A DNA stretch of 25,619 bases from a virus. The notes under the pieces were generated by a model. It saw only the letters and a list, made by a program, of their open reading frames with translations, was not told where the DNA came from and did no database searches. Position numbers and translations under genes: made by a program. Each line of letters starts with the position of its first letter. The first letter of the stretch is position 1. Of this stretch, positions 24,899 to 25,619 are shown one piece after another. The stretch is from positions 1-25,619 of the IMG/VR virus record IMGVR_UViG_3300021378_000143. The stretch is one strand, 5' to 3'.

Positions 24899-25536
24899 TC
24901 ATCCGACACCTTCTTACGCTTGCGTAAGGTATTGGCTACGGTTATAGAGTTATCCTTTATAATCTCCCAATGTTCATCGTCATATTCAAACACATTGGGT
25001 CGTTCTTTTTTCTTTGTTTTCTTTTTAGGCCAATTAACTCTCATAGTTTTAGGTTTAATCTTGTAAGTCAACAAAGCCCTAGAGTATTTTTCCGGTAATA
25101 TTTGATGTGTTTTCGCTAGACTACGCCACACTTCTATATCCACATCATTTTGTTTTAAGAAAGCAATAACTAGTGGTAGTGGTGTGTCGTGCAACACCTT
25201 GCTCACTCTTTTTCTATCATTCCATGTAAGTAAAGATTTGATAGCACCGAAATAATTATCCTTATTTTTTATGAGCAACTTGTCATCAACGACAACTAAA
25301 TCCTCTATCTTTTTTGTTATCTTAGGTGCTTTTTCGGTAACAATAACTAACTTATTCTGTATAATAGGCGACCATTTCTCTATTTCTTTTACCCCAAACT
25401 TATCTGTGTGTAAAATATAAGTAACATTAGCCTGTGTAGGTGCAGTATCTAATGTCCTATACATGACAAGATAATCTCCTGTCATAAATGGTGTAGGGTC
25501 TTTTGTAAAAATTATAATGCCTATACCCCCTTTCAA
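24889..25536 (-). CDS. 215 aa protein, possible degenerate clamp-loader subunit
   Basis: The N-terminal half alternates strands and helices (YILHTDKFGVKEIEKWSPII, then NKLVIVTEKAPKI). The middle (about 90-160) is helical with FGAIKSLLTWNDRKRVSKVL and LPLVIAFLKQNDVDIEVWRS, a layout that resembles the collar region of delta-type clamp-loader subunits. No P-loop is present. The C-terminal third is very basic (WPKKKTKKKERP) and could bind DNA. Since only one RFC ATPase subunit is encoded, a second non-catalytic loader subunit like T4 gp62 is an attractive but unproven role. The reading begins with TTG at 25536; no in-frame ATG occurs until residue 18. The TATA element centred 34 bases upstream would give a leader of only about 7 bases. 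Confidence 0.5.
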   Translation of the reverse strand: MKGGIGIIIFTKDPTPFMTGDYLVMYRTLDTAPTQANVTYILHTDKFGVKEIEKWSPIIQNKLVIVTEKAPKITKKIEDLVVVDDKLLIKNKDNYFGAIKSLLTWNDRKRVSKVLHDTPLPLVIAFLKQNDVDIEVWRSLAKTHQILPEKYSRALLTYKIKPKTMRVNWPKKKTKKKERPNVFEYDDEHWEIIKDNSITVANTLRKRKKVSDEWV

Positions 25537-25541
25537 TTTTT

Positions 25542-25619
25542 TTAGTCATTTTTTTCATATTCATGTTTATAAAGATTAGTACCGCTACTTACAAAGGGGT
25601 CATTACCATATATGTAATT
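25542..25619 (-). CDS. C-terminal end of an unidentified gene cut by the window edge
   Basis: A reading frame open from the window edge to TAA at 25542-25544 gives 25 residues ending in NLYKHEYEKND. The composition looks like a hydrophilic protein end. The TATA element of the next gene lies inside it, as the other boxes on this strand lie at or in gene ends. The other two frames of this strand stop earlier. Too short to identify. Confidence 0.4.
   Translation of the reverse strand, partial: NYIYGNDPFVSSGTNLYKHEYEKND
25565..25574 (-). promoter_or_regulatory. TATA-box promoter for the 215 aa gene unit
   Basis: On the - strand this reads CTTTATAAAC. Its centre is 34 bases before the TTG at 25536. 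Transcription would be expected to begin near 25543, giving a very short leader. It lies inside the open frame that runs off the window edge. Confidence 0.5.

Noticed and set aside
1-25619. tRNA genes, CRISPR arrays, insertion sequences or an integrase
   Set aside because: Read both strands for cloverleaf ends, regularly spaced repeats and transposase/integrase motifs; none was convincing.

Overview
This AT-rich window looks like part of the genome of a tailed (Caudoviricetes-like) virus of an archaeon. The left half (about 1-12315, + strand) is a siphovirus-type tail module. The right half (about 12308-25619, - strand) is a DNA replication module of archaeal type: family B DNA polymerase, PCNA-like clamp, replication factor C small subunit, a PriS/PriL-like primase, an OB-fold single-strand binding candidate, an XPF-type nuclease, a Cas4/RecB-like nuclease and a RecA-like ATPase. 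A group I (bacterial-type) GroES/GroEL pair sits inside the replication module. This combination, plus TATA-box promoters, matches what is known of magroviruses, the marine viruses assigned to Marine Group II Euryarchaeota (Poseidoniales). The host assignment is inference; no host marker is present.

Tail module, + strand: tail tube protein; a 61-64 aa protein of unknown role; a tail assembly chaperone whose second part lies in the -1 frame behind a canonical slippery heptamer just before the stop codon; a 1098 aa tape measure protein; and one 2353 aa protein that appears to combine all tail-tip, hub and adhesin functions. No capsid, portal or terminase gene is in the window, so these presumably lie to the left.

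Replication module, - strand, read right to left: end of an unknown gene; a 215 aa protein (possible clamp-loader partner); a small membrane protein; a winged-helix/zinc protein; a 115 aa unknown; RFC small subunit; OB-fold protein; GroES; GroEL; Sak4/RadA-like ATPase; PCNA; a helix-turn-helix protein; a 48 aa zinc ribbon; PolB; a 94 aa zinc protein; a Cas4/RecB-like nuclease; a 55 aa zinc ribbon; primase; a 52 aa zinc ribbon; XPF-like nuclease. Within units, genes are separated by a few bases or overlap by 4-10 bases. Five TATA-like elements of the form (G/C)TTTATAA(C/A) divide the strand into about five transcription units. Each element lies at or inside the end of the upstream gene, and several lie 27-28 bases before the next ATG, the geometry expected of leaderless archaeal transcripts.

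Three of the small zinc-ribbon genes (48, 52 and 55 aa) are easily overlooked because of their size. One of them shows that the primase open frame is over-extended at its N terminus by 42 residues. The two modules converge and overlap by 8 bases at 12308-12315. I see no tRNA, rRNA, CRISPR array, insertion sequence or integrase, and no stretch above 300 bases without a gene.
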